Shown: in pieces, positions 7,344 to 16,415 of the stretch
Position numbering within the stretch: the stretch's first letter is position 1
Layout: every line of letters starts with the position of its first letter
NCBI GenBank assembly: GCA_038203025.1
Contig: JBBREK010000064.1
Span: 1 to 18,617, forward strand
Reading direction: 5' to 3'
DNA: 18,617 nucleotides
Source: UBA11346 sp038203025
Lineage (GTDB): Bacteria > Planctomycetota > UBA11346
The notes under the pieces: generated by a model
The model's database searches: none
Seen by the model: the letters and a program-made list of their open reading frames with translations, nothing else
What the model was told of the DNA's origin: nothing
Translations under genes and position numbers: made by a program

Positions 7344-7458
7344 GTTTCGAGTTTCGAGTTGCGGGTTTCGCGAGGCGCTGCCGCGCCAAGTCCGGGATTC
7401 ACGGCCGGCGTGGGCAGACGGCCCCGCAACCCGCAACCCGCAACCCGCAACCCGCCTC
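7344..7458. repeat. Heptad-armed element, copy A (between spoIID-like gene and tgt)
   Basis: The left arm (7344-7371) reads GTTTCGA, GTTTCGA, GTTGCGG, GTTTCGC on the plus strand. The right arm (7424-7451) is four perfect CCGCAAC units plus CCGCCTC, which is the reverse complement pattern, so the arms can pair into a long stem. The 52-base core begins with GAGGCGCTGCCGCGCC (7372-7387); its reverse complement, GGCGCGGCAGCGCCTC, matches 14 of 16 bases of the core motif in copy B. It occupies the whole 121-base gap between two same-strand genes, abutting the tgt ATG. Confidence 0.75.
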
Positions 7459-7462
7459 GCCC

Positions 7463-8920
7463 TCACCACAGTCTCCCCAGTCGCGTCCCGACATAGAACC
7501 GCTGCACGATGCGCTCGGCGGTATAGCCCTGCCGGGCCATCAGCCAGGCGCTGATCTGGCTCAGGCCGGCGCCGTGGCCCCAGCCGAAGCAGGTGATGTC
7601 GTAGAGGAAGTGCCCGCGCTTGGTCGTCGATTCGTACTTCTTCGGGCTGTCCGGACTCCACAGCGTGCTGCGCAGCACGTTCTCGCCGATCAGCCTGCGG
7701 AAGGCGTGGGCCGGGATCTCAACCGGTTCGCCCTGGCTGTGATGCACCAGCACGGTGAGGACGCGCTGACTGACTGGGTCGCGGTGTCCGACCTTGATGT
7801 CCTTGACGTAGCCGATGGCCCGTCCGCTGGGCGAGAGCAGCTTGCCGAGTTCGCGCTGCAGCTCGCGCGGGTCGATGGTGGCGGTGGACGTCCCATGAGT
7901 GGCGCGCAGGCCGAGGTCGGAGACCGCTTCAGCGAACCACGGATCGTCCTGTAGTGGCATCACCGGGGCGAGCGGGATGCGGCCCGACACATCCTTGGCG
8001 TCCGGCCAGACCGCTTCGACGCCGCCGATGCGTCCGCCGGAACTGGCGTGGAACAGCGGCAGGAACGGCTGGCCGTTGATCAACGGCACCAGGCCGCAGG
8101 TCTCGAACACCGCCCGACGGCACAGGTCGACACCGGTCGCACCGCGATACTCCTGGTCTTCGTCGCCGTCCTGCAGGTCGAACCAGGTCTCCGAGGCGCG
8201 TGCCCGGCAGCGTCGCGCCCAGGCATAGCCGCGGCTGACGATGGCCTGGGCCTTGAGCGCCTCGAGCGGCCAGCCGGGGTTCATCTCCTCGCCGACCACG
8301 CCCTCGAGGTAGGCCTCGATGGGCAGGCAGTTCAGCGCTGATATTTCCTTCGATCCGGCCCAGCGCAGCTCCAGCGAACCGCGGTAGCGGTTGCGGCCGA
8401 TGGCGAAGGTGGGGTGCGAGCCGGCGGCCTCGAAGCTGGTCGGGTCGGGGTGAGTCTTGTCGGCGGGATCGTGCGCCGGGTCGGTGGCGATGGGCGAGAG
8501 CTGCACCCGGGAGACGGTCCAGTACAGTTCCTTGGCGCCGCGATCGAAGTCGCCGCTGCTGAGGATCAGGCCGGAGTTCAGCTCTGGTTTGACCAGCAGC
8601 CGGCCGCCGCGTCGGATGGTGACGCGCAGCTCGGGGTTGTCGGGGGCATCTGGCGAGGAGAGCTCGCAGGGGACCAGGGCTTGGACGTAGAGGGCGTCGA
8701 AGGTGCGCGCCCCTTTGGGTGGTGCGCGTTCAAGCAACTGGGGTCGGTTGAGGATGAGGACGCGCAGGCCGGGATCGGGACCCGGCGAGGGCGGCAGCCG
8801 CCCGTGGCCGCGGTCACGCTCTTGCTGCACCAGGATCCAGCCGAGGCTGCCGGCAAAGCCGCCCAGCAGGGCGACCAGCAGTGTGGCGCGCACGATCTTC
8901 AGCGCCCGGTCTCGTTCCAT
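7463..8920 (-). CDS. SpoIID/LytB-domain membrane-anchored protein
   Basis: This 485-residue protein has one N-terminal transmembrane helix (about 9-31) and then an extracytoplasmic body. The SpoIID fold is clear: YLEGVVGEEM (204-213, with the conserved catalytic-type Glu), WPLEALKAQAIVSRGYAWARR (217-237), HASSGGRIGGVEAVW (291-305) and GWGHGAGLSQISAWLMARQGY (446-466). In Bacillus the family member is a lytic transglycosylase acting on denuded glycan; in non-sporulating bacteria it is a putative peptidoglycan remodelling protein. I chose the ATG at 8920 because it starts just before the membrane helix; the frame is open to a GTG at 9043 but those residues look non-coding. It is divergent from pilT, and its stop lies beside a heptad element. 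Confidence 0.85.
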   Translation of the reverse strand: MERDRALKIVRATLLVALLGGFAGSLGWILVQQERDRGHGRLPPSPGPDPGLRVLILNRPQLLERAPPKGARTFDALYVQALVPCELSSPDAPDNPELRVTIRRGGRLLVKPELNSGLILSSGDFDRGAKELYWTVSRVQLSPIATDPAHDPADKTHPDPTSFEAAGSHPTFAIGRNRYRGSLELRWAGSKEISALNCLPIEAYLEGVVGEEMNPGWPLEALKAQAIVSRGYAWARRCRARASETWFDLQDGDEDQEYRGATGVDLCRRAVFETCGLVPLINGQPFLPLFHASSGGRIGGVEAVWPDAKDVSGRIPLAPVMPLQDDPWFAEAVSDLGLRATHGTSTATIDPRELQRELGKLLSPSGRAIGYVKDIKVGHRDPVSQRVLTVLVHHSQGEPVEIPAHAFRRLIGENVLRSTLWSPDSPKKYESTTKRGHFLYDITCFGWGHGAGLSQISAWLMARQGYTAERIVQRFYVGTRLGRLW

Positions 8921-8998
8921 CGTCGCGGACGGTACGATGACGACGGCCACAGTCCATTGCCCCGGTCCGGTCGTCTGGTCGTCACGCGAAATGCGAGA

Positions 8999-9016
8999 CG
9001 GCCGGCCGGCCGGCCG
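8999..9016. promoter_or_regulatory. 18-bp CCGG-repeat palindrome in divergent promoter region
   Basis: A run of alternating CC/GG forms an 18-bp perfect palindrome in the 175-base gap between the divergent spoIID-like gene and pilT. It is a candidate for a cruciform or a protein-binding site. I see no convincing -35/-10 pairs around it, so the promoters of both blocks cannot be placed. Confidence 0.4.
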
Positions 9017-9095
9017 GACGATCGGACCTTCCCTATGACACACCGGCCTTCCGTGCGGAGCGCCCGTCCATGGTCGGGCCGGGCATGCGCAGACT

Positions 9096-10205
9096 ATGCC
9101 ACGAATGGCCTACGACATGAACCAGCTGCTGGAGATTTGTCTCCAGCAGAACGCCTCCGACATCCACATCTCCTGTGGCCGCCCGCCGTCGTTCCGCATC
9201 CACGGATCAGTCAAATCGTTGAAGAGCCCGGCACTGACCGCCGAGGACTGCGTCGGGTTGATGAAGCAGATCACCGCGGAACGCGGCCAGCAGGAACTGG
9301 CCGCCGATGGCTCCACCGACTTCGCCATCGGCTACCAGGACAAGGCGCGCTTCCGCGTCTCCGCCTTCAAGGCCAAGGGCAAGATCAGCATGGTGCTGCG
9401 CCTCATCCCCTCGCACATCCTCACCTTTGAGGAGTTGGGCATCCCGCTGCACGTCAAGGATCTGATCACCCGCCCACGCGGGCTGATCCTGATCACCGGA
9501 CCGACCGGTTCGGGCAAAACCACTTCGCTGGCGACGATGATCGACTTCATCAACAAGGAGGAGGAAGGGCACATCATCACCATCGAGGATCCGATCGAGT
9601 ACTACCACACGCACCATAAGTGCGTGGTCAACCAGCGCGAACTGCACGTCGATGTGCCAAGCTTCTCCGAAGGCTTGCGCCGCGCCATGCGCGAGGACCC
9701 GGACGTCATCCTGGTGGGCGAAATGCGCGACCTGGACACGATCGCGGCGGCGATCACTGCCGCCGAGACCGGCCACCTCGTCTTCGGCACCCTGCACACC
9801 ACCGGTGCCGCGCGCACCATCGACCGCATCATCGACGCCTTCCCGACCAACCAGCAGGAGATGGTGCGTACCCAGCTAGCTGGCAACCTGCTGGCGGTGA
9901 TCTCGCAGACCCTGGTGCCCAAGGTCGGCGGCAAAGGCCGCGTCGCGGCCTACGAGATCATGATCATGAACCCGGCGATCTCCAACCTGGTGCGCGAGAA
10001 CAAGAGCTTCCGCATCGACAGCACCATTCAAACCAGTCAGAGCCAGGGCATGATGCTGCTCGATGAGTACCTCTATAAGCTGTACAAGGCGGGGACGATC
10101 ACCTTCGAGTCGATGATGGAGTACTGCAAGGATCAGAACTACCTGCAGCGGCGCGTGCAGGAGGACGGCGCAAACCCTGGCGGACCAGCAGCCCCGAAGA
10201 CCTGA
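9096..10205 (+). CDS. pilT: Type IV pilus retraction ATPase PilT
   Basis: This 369-residue cytoplasmic hexameric ATPase powers pilus retraction. The N-terminal domain carries QQNASDIHISCGRPP, the usual PilT opening. Then come Walker A GPTGSGKT (135-142), the Asp box TIEDPIEYYH, Walker B with ILVGEMRDLDTI, the His box HLVFGTLHTTGAARTIDRI, and NPAISNLVRE in place of the retraction motif AIRNLIRE. Length is close to the family's 340-370. Three in-frame ATGs (9096, 9105, 9117) are possible and none has a ribosome binding site; 9105 or 9117 fit relatives best, and I report the outermost. It opens the plus-strand block and is followed by pilB after 70 bases filled by a heptad array. Confidence 0.94.
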   Translation: MPRMAYDMNQLLEICLQQNASDIHISCGRPPSFRIHGSVKSLKSPALTAEDCVGLMKQITAERGQQELAADGSTDFAIGYQDKARFRVSAFKAKGKISMVLRLIPSHILTFEELGIPLHVKDLITRPRGLILITGPTGSGKTTSLATMIDFINKEEEGHIITIEDPIEYYHTHHKCVVNQRELHVDVPSFSEGLRRAMREDPDVILVGEMRDLDTIAAAITAAETGHLVFGTLHTTGAARTIDRIIDAFPTNQQEMVRTQLAGNLLAVISQTLVPKVGGKGRVAAYEIMIMNPAISNLVRENKSFRIDSTIQTSQSQGMMLLDEYLYKLYKAGTITFESMMEYCKDQNYLQRRVQEDGANPGGPAAPKT

Positions 10206-10216
10206 CGCTGGCGGCA

Positions 10217-10272
10217 CCCGCAACCCGCAACCCGCAACCCGCAACCCGAAACCCGAAACCCGAAACCCGAAC
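10217..10272 (+). repeat. Eight-unit heptad array between pilT and pilB
   Basis: Four CCCGCAA units (10217-10244) are followed by three CCCGAAA and one CCCGAAC (10245-10272), with no interruptions. The array ends three bases before the pilB ATG and takes up most of the 70-base gap, leaving no room for a Shine-Dalgarno site. The minus strand has eight G-runs of three with 4-base spacers, a strong G-quadruplex pattern; the sense strand is C-rich. Only one arm is present. Confidence 0.92.
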
Positions 10273-10275
10273 GCC

Positions 10276-12042
10276 ATGTTCAAGTCCGGCAGCGTCGATG
10301 CCCAGGCCCTTCTCAAGCTCCTCTACCAGTGGGAGGAGGTCGACAAGGCGACGGCGCAGAAGATCTACGGCGAGCACAAGAAGGGGGGCAAGGATCTGGT
10401 CCAGGCCTGCCTCGACAACGGCCTGCCCGAGACGGTGGTGCTCGGCGCTGCGGCGCAGCTGCTCGGCATGGGCAAGGTCGACCTGCTCGGCATGACCATC
10501 CCGCCGGCACTGATCGACAAGGTGCCGACCGAGTACGCCAACAGCTACCGCATCATTCCGACGCGCATGGAGAACAACGCCCTGGTCGTGGCCACCGCCG
10601 ACCCAGACAACCTCGCTGCGCTCGATGATCTCAAGTTCGCCCTCGGCGTCTCGCAGGTGAAGGCCGAGTTGACCACTGAGGAGGCGATCGCGCACTCGCT
10701 TGAGCAGTACTACGCCTCGGGCAAGAAGAACGAGGCCCAGGCAATGATCGACGAGATGCTCGGCGGTCGCGAGCAGGGCCAGGACTTCGGCGACTCCGGC
10801 GCCGAGATCATCGATCCCGGGGCCCTGGCTAATCTCGAGGCGTTGGGTAACGACGTCAGCGCCCAGGCCGAGAGCGCGGCGGTGCGCAACCTGCTCAACC
10901 TCGTCCTGCTGACCGGGGTCAAGGCGCAGGCAGCGGACATCCACTTCGAGCCCTTCGAAGACTCCTTTCGGGTGCGCAACCGCATCGACGGCATCCTCTA
11001 TGAGATGCTGCCGGTGCCCAAGCAGTTGTCGGCCCCGCTGGTTGCGCGCATCAAGGTCATGTCACACCTCGACATCGCCGAGCGGCGCCTGCCCCAGGAC
11101 GGCAAGATCCCCATCCGCATCGGCGACCGCGAGGTTGACCTGCGCGTCTCGACCCTGCCGACGATGTTCGGCGAGAGCGTGGTTATCCGCATCCTCGATC
11201 GCCAGGTGGTCAACCTCGACCTGGAGAAGATCGGCTTTCCGGATGACCAACTGGCCTACTTCAAGGAGATCATCGAGCGTCCGAACGGCATCGTCATCGT
11301 CACTGGGCCGACCGGCTCGGGCAAGACGACGACGCTGTATTCGGCGCTGTCGGCAGTGAATTCCGAGGAGGTGAAGATCATCACCACCGAGGATCCGGTC
11401 GAATACGAGATCAAGGGGCTGATCCAGGTGCCGGTCGACGACGAGGTCGGCCGCAGCTTCGCCAACTGTCTGCGCGCCATCCTGCGCCAGGACCCGGACA
11501 TCGTCCTGGTCGGTGAGGCGCGCGACAAGGAGACGGCCCAGATCGCCGTGCAGGCCTCGCTGACCGGTCACCTGGTCTTCACCACCCTGCACACCAACGA
11601 TGCGCCGACCGCCATCACCCGCCTGATCGACATGGGTGTCGAGCCATTCCTGCTTGCCGCCACCCTGGAGACGGTGTGCGCCCAGCGCCTGGTCCGTACC
11701 ATCTGTATCAAGTGCAAGGCTCCGTATGAACCCGGCGACGAAGAGCTCATGCAGCTGTCGTTGAAACGCCGCGACGTCCAGGGTCAGCGCTTCTACTACG
11801 GCAAGGGCTGCGACCACTGCAAGGGTACCGGCTACAAGGGCCGCACCGCCCTGTTCGAACTGATGGACATCAACGACAGCCTACGCGAGCTCATCCTCGG
11901 CAAGGCCTCCGCCACCCAGCTGCGTCTGGCCGCTCAGCGCGCCGGTATGCGCCCCCTGCGAGATTCTGGTGTCCAGAAGGTGTTCGCTGGGTTAACCACC
12001 ATCGAGGAAGTAGTGCGCGAGACCCTTGCTGTCGAGGAGTAG
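10276..12042 (+). CDS. pilB: Type IV pilus extension ATPase PilB (GspE family)
   Basis: This 588-residue cytoplasmic ATPase drives pilin assembly. The N-terminal part (about 1-150) resembles the GspE/MshE N-domain. The ATPase core has AERRLPQDGKIPIR, Walker A GPTGSGKT (344-351), Asp box TTEDPVEY, Walker B with RQDPDIVLVGEARD, and His box HLVFTTLHTNDAPTAITRL. A zinc-binding tetracysteine set, C477-x2-C480 and C512-x2-C515, separates it from PilT. Full length for the family. The start ATG directly follows a heptad array and lacks a visible ribosome binding site, so translation may be unusual. With pilT before and pilC 35 bases after, it forms a motor-platform operon. A type II secretion GspE is the alternative, but the adjacent pilT favours pili. 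Confidence 0.94.
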   Translation: MFKSGSVDAQALLKLLYQWEEVDKATAQKIYGEHKKGGKDLVQACLDNGLPETVVLGAAAQLLGMGKVDLLGMTIPPALIDKVPTEYANSYRIIPTRMENNALVVATADPDNLAALDDLKFALGVSQVKAELTTEEAIAHSLEQYYASGKKNEAQAMIDEMLGGREQGQDFGDSGAEIIDPGALANLEALGNDVSAQAESAAVRNLLNLVLLTGVKAQAADIHFEPFEDSFRVRNRIDGILYEMLPVPKQLSAPLVARIKVMSHLDIAERRLPQDGKIPIRIGDREVDLRVSTLPTMFGESVVIRILDRQVVNLDLEKIGFPDDQLAYFKEIIERPNGIVIVTGPTGSGKTTTLYSALSAVNSEEVKIITTEDPVEYEIKGLIQVPVDDEVGRSFANCLRAILRQDPDIVLVGEARDKETAQIAVQASLTGHLVFTTLHTNDAPTAITRLIDMGVEPFLLAATLETVCAQRLVRTICIKCKAPYEPGDEELMQLSLKRRDVQGQRFYYGKGCDHCKGTGYKGRTALFELMDINDSLRELILGKASATQLRLAAQRAGMRPLRDSGVQKVFAGLTTIEEVVRETLAVEE

Positions 12043-12077
12043 ACGGCTTAGACTTCCGCTCAGCCCCTGGAATAAGC

Positions 12078-13337
12078 ATGCCCAGCTTCTCCTATAAAGC
12101 CCACGATCGACGCTCTGGCAAGGAGGTCTCCGGTTCGCTGGAGGCCGGCAGTCAGATGGAGGCGATCGCCAACCTCAAAAAGCAGGGCCTGCTGCCCATC
12201 GAGGTCAAAGAAAGCCGTGCCAAATCGGTGAAGACGCCGGCCGGCGGCACCCCAGGCGGCAGTGGTGGGGCCTTCGCCAACCTCATGGGTGGGGGGGTCA
12301 AGCCCGCCCAGGTGACCCTGTTCACTCGCCAACTGTCGACCCTGCAGGACGCCGGACTGCCCATCGTGCAGTCCCTGCAGATTCTCACCGACATGCAGCG
12401 GCCGGGCTCGTTCCGCAGCATCCTCGGCCAGGTCACCGAGGACGTCCAGGGCGGCACCATGCTGTCCGACGCCATGGCCCGGCATCCCAAGGTGTGGGAC
12501 AAGCTCTATACCAACCTGGTCAAGGCCGGCGAGGCCGCCGGCGCTCTCGACATCATCCTGCGCCGCCTCTCCGAGTTCCGGGAGAAGGCCCAGAAGCTGA
12601 AGAAGAAGATCATCGGCGCCCTGATCTACCCGGTCGCCGTGCTGACTATCGCGGTGGCGATCCTGACCTTCATCATGGTCTTCATCGTGCCGAAGTTCGA
12701 GCAGATCTTCCGCGACCTGAACATCCGCCTGCCCGCCCTGACCGTCCTGCTCATCGAGATGAGCAACTTCGTCGCCAACTGGTGGTGGATCATCATCATC
12801 GCCCTCGTGTTCTTCTTCGTTGGGGTGAAGATCTTCCGTGGCACTGATACCGGCGGCGCCGTGGTCGACCGGGTGCAGCTGAAGATCCCTGTCCTTGGCA
12901 ATGTGGTCAAGAAGGGCTCGGTGGCCCGTTTCACCCGTACCCTTGGCACCCTGGTTACCTCGGGCGTCGGCTTCCTCGATGCTCTCGACATCACCAAGAG
13001 CGCGACGCCCAACATCGTGGTGCGCAACGCCATCCAGGACGTCCGCGATTCGGTGAAGGAAGGCGAGACGATCAACGAACCCCTGCGCCGTTCGGGCGTG
13101 TTCGACGACATCGTCGTCAACATGATCAAGGTTGGCGAAGAGACCGGCGAGCTCGACAAGATGCTGATCAAGATCGCCGACAACTACGACGAGGAGGTCG
13201 ACTCCGCCGTCGCCGCCATGATGGCCCTGCTCGAACCGGCCCTGATCATCTTCATGGGTGTTGCGGTCGGCTTCATCGTCATCGCCCTGTTCCTGCCGCT
13301 GATCTCGATCATCGAACAGCTTAACGCCGGCGGCTAG
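12078..13337 (+). CDS. pilC: Type IV pilus inner-membrane platform protein PilC (GspF family)
   Basis: This 419-residue integral membrane protein links the cytoplasmic ATPases to the growing pilus. Two T2SSF repeats are visible (about 77-200 and 280-405): LFTRQLSTLQDAGLPIVQSL (81-100) and ARFTRTLGTLVTSGVGFLDAL (283-303), each followed by an EAAG/EETG-type turn (GEAAGALD, GEETGELD). Transmembrane helices are at about 180-204, 232-252 and 386-411. A Gly-rich linker sits at 55-74. Length is typical (400-420). It is the last of pilT-pilB-pilC; no pilin or prepilin peptidase gene follows, so those lie elsewhere. The gap after it is a GC-rich hairpin cluster, which suggests the operon ends here. 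Confidence 0.94.
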   Translation: MPSFSYKAHDRRSGKEVSGSLEAGSQMEAIANLKKQGLLPIEVKESRAKSVKTPAGGTPGGSGGAFANLMGGGVKPAQVTLFTRQLSTLQDAGLPIVQSLQILTDMQRPGSFRSILGQVTEDVQGGTMLSDAMARHPKVWDKLYTNLVKAGEAAGALDIILRRLSEFREKAQKLKKKIIGALIYPVAVLTIAVAILTFIMVFIVPKFEQIFRDLNIRLPALTVLLIEMSNFVANWWWIIIIALVFFFVGVKIFRGTDTGGAVVDRVQLKIPVLGNVVKKGSVARFTRTLGTLVTSGVGFLDALDITKSATPNIVVRNAIQDVRDSVKEGETINEPLRRSGVFDDIVVNMIKVGEETGELDKMLIKIADNYDEEVDSAVAAMMALLEPALIIFMGVAVGFIVIALFLPLISIIEQLNAGG

Positions 13338-13344
13338 TTGCCCG

Positions 13345-13548
13345 GGGGGTCCACCCCCGAGCCCCCGCCGGGGGCCTTCGCCCCCGGATCCCCCGCGCGA
13401 CACGCCGCGCCTACGCGCGGCGACTCGCCGGGACGGACCAGCGTTCCAGCCTCGCTACGCGCTCTCGACACCTACCACACGGAGACGGCCCGATCGTCCG
13501 TCGCTCGCTTGGTCGCTCGGTCCCCGGGATCGCCGGCGTCTCGCCGGC
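13345..13548. other. GC-rich hairpin cluster after pilC
   Basis: Between pilC and the next small gene lie several strong stem-loops: GGGGG-TCCA-CCCCC (13345-13358), an 8-bp stem CCGGGGGC/GCCCCCGG around CTTC (13368-13387), a 7-bp stem GCCGCGC/GCGCGGC around CTAC (13404-13421), and a 7-bp stem GCCGGCG/CGCCGGC around TCT (13532-13548). No U-tract follows any of them. The first two could end or protect the pil transcript. The remainder (13422-13531) shows no gene; the short open frame across it is low-complexity and not believable. Confidence 0.55.
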
Positions 13549-13612
13549 TTGGGGCAATGAGGCCAGGGGCATTGAAGTGATGTCCAGCACCGCTCGATAA
13601 TTCCCTTTCCCG

Positions 13613-13921
13613 ATGATCCTCGCCATCCTTGCCGTCTCCCAACTCGCCCTCTGGATCCTGACCCGGATCCTGGCGGTTCCCAATGTACTGCGTCTGGTCC
13701 TGGGTCCGGTCAACATCATCGGCGTCGGCATACTCACCTCGCAGCGGATGCGCGGCACCCCGATCCCACTCGACGGCTGGCTGGTCTGGGCGGGGCTGGC
13801 AGTCTTTGTCGCCTGCCTGCTGGTGTCGATCTGGATCTCGGGCCTGCTGATCAGCGAGGGTCTGAGTGGGCGCCGGTATCGCATGTGGGAGATCCTGAAG
13901 GCCATCTCCCTGATCGGCTGA
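13613..13921 (+). CDS. Small hydrophobic membrane protein, function unknown
   Basis: A 102-residue open frame with a start ATG at 13613 and a TGA stop. It is strongly hydrophobic, with likely membrane helices at about 1-19, 25-42 and 56-81, and a short charged C-terminal tail (SGRRYRMWEILKAISLIG). I do not recognise a family. No Shine-Dalgarno site is seen. The alternating hydrophobic content and lack of a competing frame support it as real, but a chance frame cannot be excluded. It lies between the pil operon and the RNase E/G gene, on the same strand. Confidence 0.55.
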   Translation: MILAILAVSQLALWILTRILAVPNVLRLVLGPVNIIGVGILTSQRMRGTPIPLDGWLVWAGLAVFVACLLVSIWISGLLISEGLSGRRYRMWEILKAISLIG

Positions 13922-13970
13922 CCACGCTGGGGCCTTGCCTTCCGGGGTGGCGACGGCTACTGTACACGAC

Positions 13971-14034
13971 GAAGCCGACTAGGCTTCCCGGTAGTTCACC
14001 GGCGCTGAAGCGGTAGCAGGCCGATGTCCGGCCT
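13971..14034 (+). promoter_or_regulatory. Three tandem hairpins in the RNase E/G leader
   Basis: GAAGCC-GACTA-GGCTTC (13971-13987), CCGGT-AGTTC-ACCGG (13988-14002) and AGGCCG-ATGTC-CGGCCT (14018-14034) lie in a row in the 181-base gap upstream of the RNase E/G start. In E. coli the rne mRNA is autoregulated through hairpins in its 5' leader, so a similar role is possible here. The transcription start is unknown, so these may instead be a terminator of the small gene upstream. Confidence 0.4.
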
Positions 14035-14102
14035 CCCGCCTGCGCTTGTGGAACCGGTCCCCGGACGAACCCGTTTCGCTCCCTACCAGACAGGTAGCCA
14101 TC

Positions 14103-16007
<1,905 letters not shown>

Positions 16008-16025
16008 ACCCATCTGGAGCACGCC

Positions 16026-16337
16026 GTGTACGCTGTCATCGCCGATCGTAACCGTCAGTACCGCGCCGCTCCCGGCGACAAGCTTGAGCTCGACCGTCTC
16101 GAGGTCGCGCCCGGCACCGAGCTCGAACTGCCTGTCCTGCTGGTCGCCGATGGCGCCTCGGTCAAGGTTGGTTCGCCCTTCGTGGCTGGCGCCACCGCCA
16201 AGGTCAAGGTCCTGAACAATAAGCTGGGTGAGAAGATCATCATCGGCAAGTTCAAACGCCGTAAGCACATGACCAACCGTCGCCGCGGCTTCCGCGCGGT
16301 CTCGACGATGGTCGAGGTGCTCTCGATCAGCGGGTGA
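16026..16337 (+). CDS. rplU: 50S ribosomal protein bL21
   Basis: This 103-residue protein binds 23S rRNA in the large ribosomal subunit. MYAVIADRNRQYRAAPGDKL matches the bL21 start, though the usual TGGKQYRV is ADRNRQYRA here. VKVGSPFVAGATAKVKVL and KIIIGKFKRRKHMTNRRRGF are the conserved middle and basic C-terminal segments. The GTG start has GGAG six bases upstream, a clear ribosome binding site. It lies 18 bases after the RNase E/G gene and probably shares its transcript. rpmA (bL27), which often follows rplU, is absent; a terminator-like hairpin comes next. Confidence 0.93.
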   Translation: MYAVIADRNRQYRAAPGDKLELDRLEVAPGTELELPVLLVADGASVKVGSPFVAGATAKVKVLNNKLGEKIIIGKFKRRKHMTNRRRGFRAVSTMVEVLSISG

Positions 16338-16345
16338 TCCGCCCC

Positions 16346-16361
16346 TCCGGCTCTGGCCGGA
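16346..16361 (+). other. Short hairpin after rplU
   Basis: TCCGGC-TCTG-GCCGGA is a 6-bp perfect stem with a 4-base loop, nine bases after the rplU stop. It precedes the stronger terminator-like hairpin and may help stabilise the 3' end. Confidence 0.4.
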
Positions 16362-16374
16362 TGTCTGACTGGCA

Positions 16375-16415
16375 GGCCGCCGCAGCCCCCCAAGCTGCGA
16401 CGGCCTTTGTCGTTT
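16375..16415 (+). terminator. Rho-independent terminator-like hairpin after rplU
   Basis: GGCCGCCGCAG (16375-16385) pairs with CTGCGACGGCC (16395-16405), 10 of 11 pairs with one C-A mismatch and a 9-base loop, followed by TTTGTCGTTT. This is the best terminator candidate in the window and would separate RNase E/G-rplU from the secreted-protein gene. The T-run is broken, so partial readthrough is possible. Confidence 0.6.

Noticed and set aside
10217..10272. CRISPR-like or telomere-like array
   Set aside because: Units are 7 bases with no spacers, and the arrays sit inside the chromosome at gene borders, so neither CRISPR nor telomere fits.
12060..13403. 447-residue minus-strand frame opposite pilC
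   Set aside because: Asp/His/Gly-rich low-information sequence produced by the complement of pilC; no family features.
13338..13580. 80-residue plus-strand frame just after pilC
   Set aside because: It spans the hairpin cluster, is Pro/Ala/Arg low-complexity, and lacks a ribosome binding site.
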